Below are positions 1-8,708 of a stretch of 46,761 nucleotides of DNA, one piece after another. Location of the stretch: the NCBI RefSeq assembly GCF_009770985.1, contig NZ_WSRW01000009.1:1-46761 (forward strand), written 5' to 3'. How positions within the stretch are numbered: position 1 is the stretch's first letter; each line of letters begins with the position of its first letter. Both the position numbers and the translations under genes were made by a program. This stretch comes from Mucilaginibacter lacusdianchii. Lineage in GTDB: Bacteria > Bacteroidota > Bacteroidia > Sphingobacteriales > Sphingobacteriaceae. Under the pieces are notes generated by a model. It was not told the DNA's origin and did no database searches. It saw only the letters and a program-made list of their open reading frames with translations.

Positions 1-84
1 CTATAAAATTTATAGTACAAAGATGCTCTGCTTTGACCATGTACGGTTTGTTGAAAAGTTCAAGTTTATGTGCTGAAAGGGTCA
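1..84 (+). repeat. Left terminal inverted repeat (84 bp)
   Basis: The first 84 bases match the reverse complement of the last 84 bases (46678-46761). Only positions 28, 29, 42, 43, 60 and 70 differ, giving 78/84 identity, and the first 26 bases are identical. Similarity stops sharply after base 84. The outer 15 bases, CTATAAAATTTATAG, are themselves a palindrome with 7-base arms around one central A. The match begins at base 1, so whether the repeat continues outside the window cannot be seen. It could be the end of a transposon-like element, or one of two inverted copies of a short mobile repeat. Confidence 0.9.
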
Positions 85-320
85 GGAATTTACTTTTTAC
101 TTAACGCAAGTGTTTTTCTTTTTACAGAATCATTGTTAAAAGCTACCAGATAGCAATTAGGTGTTGATAGACTGCTTTTTTAAAATTTAAAGCAAAAGTA
201 ATTGTTACTAACAGTTTGATACGAAATGTATGTTCAAAAGTACGGTCTTTAAAATTATTACTTAAGGGTACAACTCACTTATACTGTAGTAATCTATTTG
301 GTTTTTCCACGATAAAGGTG
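85..320. other. AT-rich non-coding stretch inside the left repeat
   Basis: This 236-base stretch separates the left terminal repeat from the stop codon of the HxlR-type gene. It is AT-rich with several homopolymer runs. No convincing reading frame, tRNA or strong hairpin was seen on either strand. With the repeat, the first 320 bases hold no gene. Confidence 0.6.
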
Positions 321-701
321 CTAAATGTTACCGACCTTACTTTCCGACTTTATCTTTTCGCGATGTAATATACCCCATTTAATAAGGGCATACACCACAT
401 CTTTTAACGTTTGGCTGTAGGGCGTAAGTTCATATTCAACAATAACCGGAATAGCATCAGCTTGTACATTTCGTTTGACAAAGCCATTCAATTCCAACTC
501 CTTCAGCTCAGCCGAAAGTACCTTTCCCGATATTCCGGTAATGGTTCGTTGCAGGTCATTGAACCTACTGTGCCCTTGCGAAAGTGCAATGATAACTCTG
601 AGTTTCCATTTGCCGCCGATGGCATATAGTGAATCGCCCACTGCCTGTAATTTTTCGGCGCAACCGAGCTCTTCCGGCACAATATGTTTTTCTATTTTCA
701 T
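321..701 (-). CDS. HxlR-family winged-helix transcriptional regulator
   Basis: A 126-residue protein of the usual length for HxlR/MarR-like DNA-binding regulators. The family pattern is clear: an N-terminal Cys (residue 14) where HxlR members often carry a redox or electrophile-sensing cysteine, then IGGKWKLR, SRFNDLQR, GISGKVLSAELKELE and the wing region with VEYELTP. HxlR proteins are dimeric winged helix-turn-helix regulators, often repressors of a divergent detoxification gene that are released by reactive aldehydes, quinones or oxidants. The gene ends in TAG and is divergent from an esterase gene. The shared intergenic region carries a direct repeat that could be its operator. Sensing by Cys14 is an inference from the family. 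Confidence 0.9.
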   Translation of the reverse strand: MKIEKHIVPEELGCAEKLQAVGDSLYAIGGKWKLRVIIALSQGHSRFNDLQRTITGISGKVLSAELKELELNGFVKRNVQADAIPVIVEYELTPYSQTLKDVVYALIKWGILHREKIKSESKVGNI

Positions 702-704
702 TCA

Positions 705-740
705 ACTTACCTTTTGGTTACTAGTTACCTTTTGTTAACT
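705..740. promoter_or_regulatory. Tandem direct repeat between HxlR gene and esterase, putative operator
   Basis: The ten bases TTACCTTTTG occur at 707-716 and again at 725-734, an 18-base period that is nearly two helical turns. Flanking bases also match in part (ACTTACC... and AGTTACC...). The repeat starts 6 bases from the HxlR-type start codon and lies upstream of the esterase -7 element. This is the expected place for an autoregulatory HxlR operator. Binding is inferred. Confidence 0.5.
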
Positions 741-766
741 ACTGATATTTTGTAAGTAAATGTAGC

Positions 767-774
767 TATCTTTG
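767..774 (+). promoter_or_regulatory. Bacteroidota-type -7 promoter element for the esterase
   Basis: TATCTTTG fits the TAnnTTTG -7 consensus of Bacteroidota sigma-ABfr promoters. A T-rich run ending in TTG at 750-752 is a poorly spaced -33 candidate. Transcription would begin near 780, which rules out the in-frame TTG at 772 as start and supports the ATG at 805. Confidence 0.5.
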
Positions 775-804
775 GTTATAATTTTAACGTTTAAGCATCA
801 GATT

Positions 805-1767
805 ATGATGATTGCTATAACCATCGCCATTCTTGTCATCGCCTGCCTGACTTTGTTTCTATACTGGACATATGCACCAACATCAAAAGCGCCCCGGTTG
901 CTATCACAGATATCGAAAGAGGTACTGATGACTGGCGCACAAAAACGCACTTACTTGAAATATATCCCCCTGGGGCTGAGTAACAGAAAGGTTCCGCTTG
1001 TTATCGTATTACATGGCTCTGGTATAAATGGTGCCAAGATACGTGCATGGACAGGTTTTGAGTTTGACCAGATGGCAGATAAATACGGTTTTGCTGTGGC
1101 TTATCCTGATGGATACAAACATAACTGGAATGACCTTAGAAAGAACGCACCATTTCCTGCAAAAAAAGAAAATATTGATGACGTTGGGTTTATTAAATCT
1201 ATTATTGAAAGCTACCGGCTTGCCCATAACATTGACCCACAGCAAATTTATGCATTCGGCTACTCCAATGGCGGTATGATGGCGCTCCGCTTGGCCATAT
1301 CAGAACCGGGGTTGCTGGCAGGTATAGCCACAGTAGGTTCCAATCTTCCTACCCCTGAAAATCTGACAGACAGTCTTCAAGCACCAATGCCCCCTGTGCT
1401 TATGGTAAATGGAACCGCAGACCCAATTATCCCTTATGAAGGTGGCAACGTCAAGTTTTTTGGAAAGGATCTTGGAAAAGTCATCAGTGCTTTAGCTACA
1501 GCGGAAACATTTGCCGAAAGCCACAAAGGGCCAAAAACAACACAAACAGTCAGCTTGCCACATCTACATCCCCGTGATCTCACAACTGCGGAGCAAAAGA
1601 TCTGGCTGATGGGTCAGCAAAAGCTGGTTGCCTTATATACCATTCATGGCGGTGGCCATGTCGTGCCACAAGCCCTGACTAAGTTTCCTAGACTCATGGG
1701 AAAAGTAAACCGGGATTTTAGTGCGCCCCGCGAGGCAGTCGATTTTTGGGATTTAAACCGCGTATAA
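805..1767 (+). CDS. Membrane-anchored PHB-depolymerase/feruloyl-esterase-like alpha/beta hydrolase
   Basis: About 320 residues. An N-terminal hydrophobic segment (roughly residues 2-22) is followed by an LpqC-type alpha/beta hydrolase domain. Visible features are the oxyanion-loop motif VLHGSG, the nucleophile elbow GYSNGG (Ser about 154), the acid in NGTADPIIPYEG (Asp about 206) and the His in HGGGHVVP (about 285), so the catalytic triad is complete. The family hydrolyses polyhydroxyalkanoate, feruloyl or other esters outside the cytoplasm; the substrate here is unknown. The ATG at 805 (ATG ATG) is preferred over an upstream TTG because the -7 element overlaps that TTG. Divergence from an HxlR regulator suggests induction by an electrophile or aromatic ester. 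Confidence 0.85.
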   Translation: MMIAITIAILVIACLTLFLYWTYAPTSKAPRLLSQISKEVLMTGAQKRTYLKYIPLGLSNRKVPLVIVLHGSGINGAKIRAWTGFEFDQMADKYGFAVAYPDGYKHNWNDLRKNAPFPAKKENIDDVGFIKSIIESYRLAHNIDPQQIYAFGYSNGGMMALRLAISEPGLLAGIATVGSNLPTPENLTDSLQAPMPPVLMVNGTADPIIPYEGGNVKFFGKDLGKVISALATAETFAESHKGPKTTQTVSLPHLHPRDLTTAEQKIWLMGQQKLVALYTIHGGGHVVPQALTKFPRLMGKVNRDFSAPREAVDFWDLNRV

Positions 1768-2138
1768 TGGTTTGCCTAACAATTCCTTATCCGAGATTGG
1801 CAGCTACCGAAAAGCAGTCCCGTCAGAGATAAAATTCCAGTTTGTTGATCGCCTTTTATTTAATGTCTTATGGACTCAATTTTCCATTAAGCCCGAAACT
1901 ACTCGCAGGTGCAAGAGTGCTTAATCGTTTATAACATAAAGATAATTAATAAAGTACCATCTATAAGGTTCGAAGTAAAAAACACATTGAACCCTTTAAT
2001 TGGTTACCGAAACTTATTTTAGACATAAACAAAACTATTTGGGTTTGTATATTTTTCTCTGTCTCGAGCTTCCTTTCTACTGGTGATCAGTTTACATTTT
2101 TATGGTAAATTTTACCTTTTATCAAATCATGGACCTGC
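1768..2138. other. Convergent intergenic region
   Basis: This 371-base region lies between the 3' ends of the esterase and the large MscS gene. The only structure seen is a short palindrome, GGTAAATTTTACC (2104-2116), too weak and AT-rich to call a terminator. No gene was recognised in it. Confidence 0.5.
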
Positions 2139-4025
2139 TTACTTTTTTGGCTCCGGTGGCAAAGCGTCCGAATCTGTACGCTTCGGCACACGAAAAACCG
2201 GAGCCTCATAATCTTCAGGCAAATATTCCGGCGGCATCGTTGACATGTTACCGTCTCTTACGGCACGGTAATGCGGCGACATGATTTCTACGCCGGCCTT
2301 GTTAAAACAGTCCTGAATGTTGGCATGCAGGCTGGAATAAATTACCGCCTGCTTGTTCGGCTCGCGTGTATAAGCGTTAATGTTATAGCTCACATAATAA
2401 TCATCAAGGCTTGTTTGCAGCACAAATGGTGCTGGCTCCTGCTCAATAAATACGGTTTGGATGGCAGCATTGATTAGCAATTCATGCACATGCCGCCAGG
2501 GAACGTCGTAGCCAATCGTAACGGTGGTATTGATAATCAACCCCTTAATTGCTGCTTCACTGCTGTAGTTAATGGTATGCGTTCCCATGACGGTTGAATT
2601 GGGAATGGATATGATCTCGTTTTTGATTGTTCTGACACGTGTAACCAGCAAGGTCTTCTCCAAAACGTCTCCGGTCACCTCGCCAATTTTCACACGGTCG
2701 CCGGTTTTAAAGGCACGCATATAGGTAAGTACCAGCCCGGCCACCACATTGCCCAGCGCACCAGCCGAGCCAAAGGTAAAAAGTATGCCCATAAATACAG
2801 AGACGCCCTTAAATATGGGTGAATCGGAACCAGGAAGGTATGGAAAAATAACGATGAGCATAAAGGCCAGCACCAGTACACGGATAATTTGATAAGTAGG
2901 ATTGGCCCAATCGGTATAAAAGCCGGGGATCTTGAGCTGTCCGCGTTCAATCTCGGTTTTAATGTATCTGAAAGAACGCAGCACAAAACGAAACACCAAG
3001 GCCAGCACAACTATCGTGATCAGATTAGGTATATAATCCCAAACGGCAATTCCTATCTTACGCACTGGCGCAAGTATGTAATTAAGCAGTGTGGTGGATA
3101 TATCACGGGTAAAAGGAAAGATGCCAAACAGAACCGGAAAAGCCAGGTAAATGACCAGCAATACCACCAGCCACTTCAGTATGGTAAGCCCGGAAAGTAT
3201 TAAGCCGAGCTGCCTTTCACTGTTCAGCACTTCATAATTTCGTATGCGAATCCCTTTATGCAAAAAGCTCTTTTTCAATGTAACAATACCGTTTATCCAT
3301 CGAAAAAAACGATTGACGCCATAGATCAGTAATACGGCAATGCCGATCACCAGTAATGCGAGTAATAATTCTTTCAGCCAGGTTTGCCAGTTTGTTTCCT
3401 TTTGATACTGCCGTACCGCCTTTACAATTATTGCTTTCAGTTCAGCGGCATAGCCGTCCCGAGTTTTATTTTGCCAAAGCGCATCTTGCTCCGAAACAGA
3501 CATGATCAAAAGATCTCTGTAAATTATATCCGTGGTTTGTTCTGCAGTGGCCAGCTTCATAGAATCAGCACTGAAAGAAAGCTGATCACCAAGCTTTTGT
3601 AAACGTACTCCAATGGCCAAGGCCCGATCTACAGGCGTAAAGCTACCCTGCCGGGTAAATAAATAAAACAGCGTGTCGCGGTTAAATACTACAGGTATAC
3701 CTTTCACAAAGTGACGCAAGGAATCAATCTGCCGTCTCTGTTTCATATGACGAAGCGAATCCTGCTGTTTCAACTTGTTCAGCTGGGAAATTAGCTCCTG
3801 CTTCTTTTCATATTCATCGTTCCGAAGTTCCTGAACACGCCTTTCCAGTTCCTCCCGGCGCAGTGAGTCGGCCAGGCGCTCGGCAGCCAATTGCCGCACG
3901 TACATAGTTTGGCTATCCAGCTTTTCGCTCCGAATCGAATCTCGAGACTTCAAACTGTCTGTGTGGAGCTGGCCTAATGCGGAATAGCCCCAAAATATAA
4001 ATATCAGTAAATAAGAAACCTTCAT
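2139..4025 (-). CDS. Large MscS-family mechanosensitive channel with periplasmic coiled coil
   Basis: 628 residues, much longer than E. coli MscS (286) and closer to MscK/MSC-like multi-domain channels. A signal peptide (1-19) is followed by a charged, heptad-rich coiled coil (about 25-110), a periplasmic linker, then membrane segments near 217-238, 275-300, 330-350 and 380-396. The pore and beta-domain region spans about 405-560, with the pore helix in GSAGALGNVVAG and the beta domain in GDRVKIGEVTGDVLEK and IPNSTVMGTHTINYS. The C-terminus is a Pro/acidic tail. The family releases osmolytes from the inner membrane when tension rises. The long N-terminal part probably senses or contacts periplasmic components. 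It stands alone on the minus strand at the edge of the stress block. Confidence 0.9.
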   Translation of the reverse strand: MKVSYLLIFIFWGYSALGQLHTDSLKSRDSIRSEKLDSQTMYVRQLAAERLADSLRREELERRVQELRNDEYEKKQELISQLNKLKQQDSLRHMKQRRQIDSLRHFVKGIPVVFNRDTLFYLFTRQGSFTPVDRALAIGVRLQKLGDQLSFSADSMKLATAEQTTDIIYRDLLIMSVSEQDALWQNKTRDGYAAELKAIIVKAVRQYQKETNWQTWLKELLLALLVIGIAVLLIYGVNRFFRWINGIVTLKKSFLHKGIRIRNYEVLNSERQLGLILSGLTILKWLVVLLVIYLAFPVLFGIFPFTRDISTTLLNYILAPVRKIGIAVWDYIPNLITIVVLALVFRFVLRSFRYIKTEIERGQLKIPGFYTDWANPTYQIIRVLVLAFMLIVIFPYLPGSDSPIFKGVSVFMGILFTFGSAGALGNVVAGLVLTYMRAFKTGDRVKIGEVTGDVLEKTLLVTRVRTIKNEIISIPNSTVMGTHTINYSSEAAIKGLIINTTVTIGYDVPWRHVHELLINAAIQTVFIEQEPAPFVLQTSLDDYYVSYNINAYTREPNKQAVIYSSLHANIQDCFNKAGVEIMSPHYRAVRDGNMSTMPPEYLPEDYEAPVFRVPKRTDSDALPPEPKK

Positions 4026-4332
4026 TTCAGGCAGGATGAATAAACGAATCTACACTTTCTCTACCTAAATTTGATGTTCAATCGGGCCATACAAATAGAA
4101 AAAATCGATGCCTATAAATTAACGCCTTGTAAGTCGACATTTGCAAATTGCTTCTACAATAACCGACTCGTCCGTTTTACCTTTATAAGGATTAAAACGA
4201 CTGAATAGAAAATCTGTAATATTTTAAAATACAAGATTCATAGGCAAACACCAGCCTATTAGTGCCAGGTCACATCTGAGCTATAAAGCGTTAGTTGATA
4301 CGCTATCCAGAAAATCAACAAAATATAAATAT
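4026..4332. other. Intergenic region upstream of the large MscS gene
   Basis: These 307 bases lie between two minus-strand genes. The region is AT-rich and includes the 12-base palindrome TATTTTAAAATA. It probably holds the promoter for the MscS gene on the minus strand, but no clear -7 element could be assigned. Confidence 0.4.
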
Positions 4333-4545
4333 TTACGTACGTTTGGCGGTAGCCACTAAAACAACGCCACCTAGCAGCAGTATGCCACCAGCGTAAGGCG
4401 GCCAGTTAACTGATTTTTCTTTGTCGGCAGATACCTGTATCGGGCCTGCGTCTACTATCTTTTCTTTTTTGGTGTAAGTGAAACCTGTCCAAATGAGCAT
4501 AATCACACCCATCACAATAAGTACTAATCCGACTGTTCTTTGCAT
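4333..4545 (-). CDS. Small two-TM membrane protein (paralogue of the one at 13.8 kb)
   Basis: 70 residues: an N-terminal TM helix (about 4-22), a short polar loop containing TKKEKIVDAGP, and a second TM helix (about 50-66) ending in a basic tail. The small protein at 13771-14013 has the same plan (VGLVL, TK...VDTGG, a Pro before TM2, G-rich TM2), so the two are probably distant paralogues near the two sides of the stress block. Small 2-TM proteins of this type are common near stress genes in Bacteroidota, but no function can be assigned from sequence. Confidence 0.75.
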   Translation of the reverse strand: MQRTVGLVLIVMGVIMLIWTGFTYTKKEKIVDAGPIQVSADKEKSVNWPPYAGGILLLGGVVLVATAKRT

Positions 4546-5011
4546 AACCTTGTTCAGCTAATATCTTTTAATAAGTAATAAACCACGATTTAGTTTTCTT
4601 AAGCTGGTAACAGAACTCGGAAACAAAGGTACATGCCGCGATTAGCCCCTGCCTACTTGGAGTTTGATTGATGCACCTGTGACTGCATATTTGACCCAAT
4701 CAGCCAAAAGAGAAGCATTAAGAGAATGAGACTCACTGGAATGGGCAGCATCATGGAGCATCGCCGTTTGACGTGTGAGTTTGATTTTCTGTTAAATCAG
4801 GCCGGCCAAACCTTGAAAATAGAAAGCGACAGCGAGGCGGCCAGCGCAATTATAACCACATTAAAGGTTGCCCTGATAAGCAAAATAACGATAATCAGTA
4901 AAGCCATTAAACCCCGTTTCGCCTCAAAGGATAATGGCTGCTTCAGGTCTGTTTTTTCCTAGTTCATGTGTTGCTTGTTATTTTTACTCTTGTTAACGCC
5001 CGCACTAAAAA
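4546..5011. other. Intergenic region with a possible small minus-strand membrane ORF
   Basis: On the minus strand, 4907 to 4797 encodes a 36-residue hydrophobic peptide beginning MALLIIV and ending FKVWPA. The same frame is open upstream to an ATG at 4967 and would give a 55-residue protein, but the third codon is TAG (4959-4961). Either the small protein starts internally or a longer one was lost to a nonsense change. The plus-strand frame over the same bases looks like an antisense shadow. Nothing else was recognised. Confidence 0.3.
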
Positions 5012-5623
5012 TCAGTGACCATAACGGCTGCTGCCAAAAATCCTGGCTGTTTGTATAAAGGCTGATTTAACCTCATCCCGCTGATTAAGGGTAAGCGTTT
5101 CGGGGTTGATTTTCTGCGCTTGTTGAACCAGGCTATCAACGGACTGATCAACTGCAGATGAGCGGTGTTGTTGCCTAAGGGCTAAAGCGTCTGCCGTTTT
5201 TAAGAATGCTTTCCTGATCATATCCGCGTGCCGCCCGCTTCTCCAATTTTGGGTAACTGAATCTGCCATCATGCGGATGGTGTCAACATCCGCTTTTGCC
5301 CGCGTTTGATTTCCGGCACTTACAGAGTCGACCATCAATGTGAGCACGCTGGCAATTTTATGAAGCCCTTTGCTCGTCAGCCCATGGTCCATATTCATAC
5401 GGCGATCCGGTAAGGCCGTTGCCCATTTCGTATAATCATCAATAGCTGATGAGATGTTTTGCCGCCGGGCTTGCTTGGCGTAATTTGCATGGGGCTCACT
5501 ATTGGGATGTGCAAAATATTTCAAATAAAAATAAAAGCCTGCAATGGCCAGTAAGCCCACAACGATGAATCCACCTAACCAGTAGAAAGTACTTTTATTT
5601 CTTTTTTGTGGTTCTTCTGCCAT
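5012..5623 (-). CDS. Membrane-anchored periplasmic protein of unknown function, partner of HtrA
   Basis: 203 residues from the ATG at 5623. A cytoplasmic basic N-terminus (EEPQKRNKS) precedes one TM helix (about 14-35) and a mostly helical periplasmic domain rich in Ala, Asp, Gln and Arg, with no catalytic motif recognised. It follows the HtrA gene by 28 bases on the same strand, so it is very likely cotranscribed with it and may be a substrate adaptor or regulator. A longer frame reading back into htrA exists, but its extra 23 residues overlap the 3' end of htrA and do not look like a signal sequence. I do not recognise the family. Confidence 0.75.
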   Translation of the reverse strand: MAEEPQKRNKSTFYWLGGFIVVGLLAIAGFYFYLKYFAHPNSEPHANYAKQARRQNISSAIDDYTKWATALPDRRMNMDHGLTSKGLHKIASVLTLMVDSVSAGNQTRAKADVDTIRMMADSVTQNWRSGRHADMIRKAFLKTADALALRQQHRSSAVDQSVDSLVQQAQKINPETLTLNQRDEVKSAFIQTARIFGSSRYGH

Positions 5624-5651
5624 GATATGATGATTATAATTGGTGCTTTGC

Positions 5652-7130
5652 CTAAGCACCCAACGATAGGTTAAACAATACTTTAGACCCATCCGGCATT
5701 ACGGCCGCGATACGAACTGTACCCCTTGAGGCTGCCATCAACGCTTTATTCAGTTCAAATGGCGTATTGGTTTGTGTTCCGTTGATACTTACAATGATTG
5801 ATCCGGGCGGTATACCGACCTGTTCAAAAAAACCGCCCCGCAAAGTTGCCGTCACCACCATTCCCGAAGTTACCTGGTAGCGCTGTTTCAACCGGTCGTC
5901 CAGCGGCGCGAATTTTGCCCCAAGCTTATTGTAAATATCATTTAGGGCAACACCGTTATCTGCCGTATTTTCGGCGCTTTGCGCTTTCAGGGTAGCTATT
6001 GCCGTCAATTCCTTACCGCTGCGCTGGTAGCCCAGTTTAATTTCGTCATTTGGATGATGCCGTGCAATACGCTCAGAAAGCTCTACCGAAGAGTTAACCG
6101 TATTTCCATCAACGCTCCGGATAATATCACCCTCACGTAAGCCAGCGGCAGCGGCAGCACTTCCGGACTGAACGCCGGTTACATAAACACCTTTGATAGC
6201 CCCTGGGTTAATGCCGCGCTGTTTTAAAACCTGATCTTCAGTAGCCGGAGAAGGAAAACTTACACCTAGTAATCCTCGCTTCACAGCCCCAAACTGCTTG
6301 AGGTCGCCCACAATCTTTTTCACCAGGTTGACCGGTATAGCAAAGCCATACCCAGCATAACTACCGGTTTGCGACGCTATAGCTGCGTTGATACCAATCA
6401 ACTCTCCTGCTGTATTAATAAGAGCACCGCCACTGTTACCAGGATTTATTGCTGCATCGGTTTGAATAAACGCTTCAACTGCAGATGCAGCATCCTGACC
6501 GTCACCACTTTCTTTGTTGCCAATAATGCCAATACTTCTTTCCTTCGCGCTAACAATACCAGCGGTAACGGTAGTATTCAGTGAAAATGGATAGCCTATG
6601 GCTAACACCCACTGGCCAATACGAACATCATCTGAATTGCCCATCTTCACTGCACTCAAACCGGTAGCACTAATTTTGATCAATGCCAAATCCGTATTTG
6701 GATCCCGGCCAATTAGTTTTCCAGAAAAGGTGCGCTTATCTGTCAGCACCACTTGAATGTCAGACGCATCCTCCACCACATGATTATTGGTTACGATATA
6801 GCCATCCGTACTGATAATAACCCCCGAACCGGAAGCCATAACAGCAGCCGGCTGTTGAGAAGCACCATAATAGCCAGCACCGCTTTCAATACGCGACATT
6901 TGCACTTTGATGTGTGCAACCTGTTCCACGGCTGTTTCTGCAGCTTGGGTAAGATCGGGATAGCTATCTGGCGTATTTGCCCCGGCCGAGGAGTTGGAAG
7001 CGAAGTGAACAGGCAAATGCAGGCTACCTTCCTGTGCCGCAGATCCCCGGGCATTCATCACCTTAAAGGTAGCAAAACTTACACCTGCGGCTATCAGAAC
7101 CATCAACACAACCCAACCTATTCTATTCAT
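5652..7130 (-). CDS. degP: HtrA/DegP-type periplasmic serine protease
   Basis: 492 residues, the usual length of Bacteroidota DegP/HtrA. An N-terminal TM or signal segment (4-24) is followed by a trypsin-like protease domain with His117 (TNNHVVE), Asp147 (NTDLALIK) and Ser233 (NPGNSGGAL). PDZ1 (about 285-380) begins near GLLGVSF and a second, shorter PDZ (about 400-490) contains GSIIVSING. The catalytic triad and the activation-loop region (AINPGNSGG) are intact. The enzyme degrades and refolds damaged envelope proteins in the periplasm. It lies in the envelope-stress block and heads a two-gene unit with the downstream 203-residue membrane protein. No sigma-E-like promoter could be identified. 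Confidence 0.95.
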   Translation of the reverse strand: MNRIGWVVLMVLIAAGVSFATFKVMNARGSAAQEGSLHLPVHFASNSSAGANTPDSYPDLTQAAETAVEQVAHIKVQMSRIESGAGYYGASQQPAAVMASGSGVIISTDGYIVTNNHVVEDASDIQVVLTDKRTFSGKLIGRDPNTDLALIKISATGLSAVKMGNSDDVRIGQWVLAIGYPFSLNTTVTAGIVSAKERSIGIIGNKESGDGQDAASAVEAFIQTDAAINPGNSGGALINTAGELIGINAAIASQTGSYAGYGFAIPVNLVKKIVGDLKQFGAVKRGLLGVSFPSPATEDQVLKQRGINPGAIKGVYVTGVQSGSAAAAAGLREGDIIRSVDGNTVNSSVELSERIARHHPNDEIKLGYQRSGKELTAIATLKAQSAENTADNGVALNDIYNKLGAKFAPLDDRLKQRYQVTSGMVVTATLRGGFFEQVGIPPGSIIVSINGTQTNTPFELNKALMAASRGTVRIAAVMPDGSKVLFNLSLGA

Positions 7131-7387
7131 AACTTTATTTATTAGTTTGACCCTTTCCTAGCAAACGGAATACTCATTAGCGATGCCATATGGCCGCACG
7201 GTCGTTCCATGACTTAACAAACCCAATTGTTCCTTCAGGGCCTATAATTTATATTTTACGGCTAGTCCACTTTCTTCAAACCTAATTCGGTTACTATTCT
7301 TGTCGTCAGAATTGCTTGTGGACCCCGATATAACACACCACTCATGCTTAACCTATCGTTTAAATTATTGTTTTGCAATTAAATATA

Positions 7388-8644
7388 TCAAACAGCCGTT
7401 TTGATTCTGCTTTTCAAAACTTGGGCATGCAGTTTCTTGAACAATTTGGCATGACGCATTTCTTTATCCTGATACTCCAGTTGATTCAGCATATGCAACA
7501 GTGCATCGCGAATGTAACGGTCGTCCTTACCATACTCCCAGACCGGATAAATACAATCCTCAAAGAGTTCTTTAAACGTGGGTACAATTTGTCTGATCAA
7601 GACTACTCCTTGTTCGTTTTTTAACCGCACCGGCAGGCAATGATTAAGCCGATAGGCAAAAAGATCAGACAAGGCATTGATACTTAAAACCGCTGTGGCT
7701 GGGTCGTTGATACCGGGGCTAAGGGCTTTAATGGCCACTTCTGCCAATTGCCGGAAGCCATATTCCGGGTTTTGTTCAATAGGCTGGCCGCCGAAAAAGA
7801 CAACGCTGAGATAAATCTCCTTTTTCAAATCATCCGATAGCCTTTCTGAGCCGTAAACTCTAATAAGGTCTGCTCCTTTAATGAGGTAGGTTCCCTTGCG
7901 GTTCATCATAACAAATCTTAACTCTTGACGGTTGGCAAGAGCCAACAATCTTTTTTGATCAAACCCTTGATAGTAGCCCGACTCATTTGCAGGCAAAACA
8001 AGGAAAGACTGGTTTTCTTCGTCAATACGTTCTTGCGTTTCGAGGCAGTAATGCTTTTGCATAGATTTGACCGTCTGCATTTGCACCCTTTTGATGATTG
8101 TCTCAAATTTGACCGTCTGCGTTACATAATCCAGAAAATAGATAAAAAGGAAAATATCAATTACCGTCAGTAATATCAACAAGTATATGCTAATTGCCGG
8201 CACGTAAACACCACTACTGATATCACGTATGGTGCTGAGCAGAAAAAGTGCGTAAACAATAGTACCAATGTAAATGCCCAGAACAACTTGCTGGAACCGG
8301 TTCTCGATCATGCTGTTCAAAATCCGGTTGCTCATTTGGGAAGCCGCCTGGTTCAGTATAATCATCACCATGGAAAAACTGAATACCGTAAGGGATATTA
8401 TGCCACCCGCTATTGTGGTTAAAATTGATCGCGCTGTACTGGCATCTTTTAAGCTAAGCCAACTCAATTGCTGTTTGAATTGCTTACCCGCAGGAGAAAA
8501 GTCGACTTTTAACATGAGCACAGAAAGCAGCAAAAAGAAAACAGCGATAATGGCCGGATAAAAGGCGATACTGCTTATCATTTTAGCATAGTGCTCTCGT
8601 AACCACTTAGATATTTTTTTCATAAAGCAGTATTCATTAATCAT
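7388..8644 (-). CDS. DUF2254-family integral membrane protein
   Basis: 418 residues (411 if the start is the ATG at 8623, giving MKKISKWL). Four TM helices occupy the first 170 residues (AIIAVFFLLLSVLML, IISLTVFSFSMVMIIL, VVLGIYIGTIVYALFLL and a fourth near 145-165). The cytoplasmic C-terminal half contains the family hallmarks GQPIEQNPEYGFRQL, EVAIKALSPGINDPATA and a final helical bundle. DUF2254 proteins are widespread in bacteria and often sit near stress or ion-transport genes; their activity is not established. It is divergent from the YetF-like gene, with only 64 bases between the two starts. No ribosome-binding site decides between the two starts. Confidence 0.85.
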   Translation of the reverse strand: MINEYCFMKKISKWLREHYAKMISSIAFYPAIIAVFFLLLSVLMLKVDFSPAGKQFKQQLSWLSLKDASTARSILTTIAGGIISLTVFSFSMVMIILNQAASQMSNRILNSMIENRFQQVVLGIYIGTIVYALFLLSTIRDISSGVYVPAISIYLLILLTVIDIFLFIYFLDYVTQTVKFETIIKRVQMQTVKSMQKHYCLETQERIDEENQSFLVLPANESGYYQGFDQKRLLALANRQELRFVMMNRKGTYLIKGADLIRVYGSERLSDDLKKEIYLSVVFFGGQPIEQNPEYGFRQLAEVAIKALSPGINDPATAVLSINALSDLFAYRLNHCLPVRLKNEQGVVLIRQIVPTFKELFEDCIYPVWEYGKDDRYIRDALLHMLNQLEYQDKEMRHAKLFKKLHAQVLKSRIKTAV

Positions 8645-8708
8645 TTCAACAAATGAAAGGCTAGGCTGTTTAACAAATACTTACATCAACAAACAGCGGG
8701 GCAAGCCT

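Noticed and set aside
23..76. A 17-codon mini-ORF (ATG at 23) conserved in frame in both terminal repeats.
   Set aside because: Four of the six differences between the repeat copies change an amino acid, so there is no sign of coding constraint; the shared frame follows from the shared sequence.
4726..4962. Plus-strand frame of 78 codons before the HtrA partner gene.
   Set aside because: It looks like the antisense shadow of the hydrophobic minus-strand reading and has no family features.
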